A stretch of DNA of 64,000 nt, taken from the NCBI GenBank assembly GCA_019745195.1, contig JAIETL010000027.1:88112-152111 (forward strand), read 5' to 3'. Shown here piece by piece: positions 62,571-64,000 of the stretch (the stretch's first letter is position 1; each line of letters starts with the position of its first letter). This DNA is from Beijerinckiaceae bacterium. Lineage in GTDB: Bacteria > Pseudomonadota > Alphaproteobacteria > Rhizobiales > Beijerinckiaceae. Made by a program: the position numbers and the translations under genes. Below the pieces are notes generated by a model. That model ran no database searches and was not told the DNA's origin. It saw only the letters and a program-made list of their open reading frames with translations.

Positions 62571-64000
62571 ATGCTCGCGCAGGACGGCCGACCCGCCACG
62601 CAATTCCCGCCGATGGATGGCCCGATGTTTCCCAAGCCGCTGCCCGAACTCTTCCCGAATACGTTCGATTACGAGTCGCTGCCGATGGTGAAGCCGACGG
62701 GCTTCCGCGAATACGACGCGCGCTGGTTCTTCGAGAAAGAACTCAACCTGATGGGCGTGCAAGCGGTCGGGATGGGGCTGGGCACGCTGATCCGGCGCAT
62801 GGGCGTCAGCCCTGAGATCGTCACGGGGCACGATTTCCGCAGCTATTCCTCCTCGATCAAGATGGCGCTGGTCACGGGCCTGATGGCGGCCGGCTGCAAG
62901 GTCCATGACATCGGCATGTGCATGTCGCCGATGGCCTATTTCGCGCAGTTCGCTCTGGACGTGCCCTGCGTCGCCATGGTCACGGCTTCCCATAACGACA
63001 ATGGCTGGACCGGCATCAAGATGGGCGCGCAGCGCCCCGTCACCTTCGGCCCCGACGAGATGGGGCAACTGCGCGACATCGTGCTGGCCGGTGATTTCGA
63101 CTTAGCGGGCGGCGGCTCCTATCATTTCGTGCCCGACTTCCCGGAGGTCTATTTCAAGGATCTGACCAGCCGGCCGAAGATCACACGCAAGCTGCGCGTC
63201 ATCGCCGCCTGCGGCAACGGCACGGCCGGCGCCTTCGCGCCGAGAATTCTGGAGGCCCTCGGCTGCGAGGTCATCCCGATGGACGCCGAGCTCGACCACT
63301 CCTTCCCGCGCTACAATCCCAACCCCGAAGACATGAAGATGCTCCACGCCATGGCGGACGCCGTGAAGGCGCATGGCGCGGATGTCGCGCTCGGCTTCGA
63401 CGGCGACGGCGACCGTTGCGGCGTCGTCGACAACCATGGCGAGGAGATTTTTGCCGACAAGATCGGCGTCATGCTGGCGCGCGACCTCGGCAAGCTCCAT
63501 CCCGGCGCGCAATTCGTCGTCGACGTCAAATCAACCGGCCTGTTCGACACGGACCCCGAGCTGCGGCGTCTCGGCGTCAAAACCGACTACTGGAAGACCG
63601 GCCACTCCTACATCAAGCGCCGCGTCCGCGACCTGAATGCGCTCGCCGGCTTCGAGAAATCCGGCCATTTCTTCTTCAACGCGCCGGTCGGGCGCGGTTA
63701 TGACGACGGCGTCGTCACCGCGATCGCTGTCATCGACATGCTAGACCGCAACCCCGGCAAGTCGATGGCCGAGCTTTATGCGGCCGTTCCCAAGACCTGG
63801 GGCACGCCGACTATGGCGGCCAAATGCGCCGACGAGATCAAGTATCAGGTCTCGGACCGGGTCACGAAAGCCGTCGAGGCGATGCAGGCCAAAGCTGAGA
63901 GCTTCGCCGGCCAGCCGATCCGCTCGGTCGTCACCGTCAACGGCGTGCGCGTGACCACGCAGGATGGAAGCTGGGCGCTGGTGCGCGCCTCCTCCAACAA
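62571..64000 (+). CDS. Phosphomannomutase/phosphoglucomutase, 3' truncated by window end
   Basis: At least 476 residues of an alpha-D-phosphohexomutase that interconverts hexose 1- and 6-phosphates through a phosphoserine. The active-site serine is in VTASHNDNGWTG, the magnesium loop is GFDGDGDR, and the sugar-binding motif is FEKSGHFFF. The frame has no stop before 64000. I start at the ATG at 62571 with GAGG just upstream; later ATGs (MFPKPLPELF) are possible. It supplies sugar nucleotides for polysaccharides, thematically related to the exopolysaccharide genes at the other end. Confidence 0.93.
   Translation, partial: MLAQDGRPATQFPPMDGPMFPKPLPELFPNTFDYESLPMVKPTGFREYDARWFFEKELNLMGVQAVGMGLGTLIRRMGVSPEIVTGHDFRSYSSSIKMALVTGLMAAGCKVHDIGMCMSPMAYFAQFALDVPCVAMVTASHNDNGWTGIKMGAQRPVTFGPDEMGQLRDIVLAGDFDLAGGGSYHFVPDFPEVYFKDLTSRPKITRKLRVIAACGNGTAGAFAPRILEALGCEVIPMDAELDHSFPRYNPNPEDMKMLHAMADAVKAHGADVALGFDGDGDRCGVVDNHGEEIFADKIGVMLARDLGKLHPGAQFVVDVKSTGLFDTDPELRRLGVKTDYWKTGHSYIKRRVRDLNALAGFEKSGHFFFNAPVGRGYDDGVVTAIAVIDMLDRNPGKSMAELYAAVPKTWGTPTMAAKCADEIKYQVSDRVTKAVEAMQAKAESFAGQPIRSVVTVNGVRVTTQDGSWALVRASSN

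Overview
The window is high-GC alphaproteobacterial DNA, most likely from a Hyphomicrobiales (Rhizobiales) aerobic anoxygenic phototroph. Bosea, Salinarimonas or Methylobacterium relatives fit the gene mix and the GC-rich intergenic palindromes, but the genus is inference. I see no tRNA, rRNA, CRISPR array, insertion sequence or prophage.

Layout. 1-2782: the end of an exopolysaccharide locus (degenerate ExoP/Wzz-like protein and a Wzy/ExoQ-like polymerase). 2796-15531: part of a photosynthesis gene cluster. On the minus strand it has the classical order crtE-crtF-bchC-bchX-bchY-bchZ-pufQ-pufB-pufA-pufL-pufM, closed by an intrinsic terminator with no pufC. crtD and crtC diverge from crtE. PpsR/CrtJ-type TGT-N12-ACA sites lie before bchC (two, 8 bp apart) and between crtE and crtD. 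15642-23254: a PLP-dependent dehydratase, then rpsT, a long dnaA leader, dnaA-dnaN-recF and a soluble chemotaxis receptor.

23279-37886: a catabolic island. On the minus strand it encodes a branched-chain-amino-acid-type ABC transporter, an SDR, an MmgE/PrpD protein, 2-oxoacid-dehydrogenase-like E1alpha/E1beta/E2, an enoyl-CoA hydratase and an acyl-CoA dehydrogenase. An acyl-CoA ligase and a TetR regulator diverge from it. Tight overlaps and a shared operator-like motif suggest one pathway for import, CoA activation and breakdown of an unidentified carboxylic acid. This is the best candidate for an undescribed system here.

38063-43654: an ArsR-SRPBCC-DUF1579-VOC stress module, AMP nucleosidase and the GTPase TypA/BipA. 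43808-50899: a TAXI-type binding protein and the trpF-trpB-trpA-accD-folC block, in which a DUF488 gene and a Phd-like fragment sit between trpB and trpA. 50912-55901: a PIN-toxin/antitoxin pair, aldo-keto reductase, TauE/SafE permease, L,D-transpeptidase, aquaporin and aldose epimerase. 55916-59877: protocatechuate genes (IclR regulator, 3-oxoadipate CoA-transferase A/B, pcaH, pcaG). 59943-64000: 2-dehydro-3-deoxygalactonokinase, ribokinase, a retropepsin-like protease and a phosphomannomutase/phosphoglucomutase cut by the window end.

Long GC-rich palindromic repeats occur at four places (5' of crtF, in the ABC operon, between amn and typA, between the CoA-transferase genes), and at two of them they sit inside transcription units. 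All functional assignments come from reading sequence and motifs; no database search was run.
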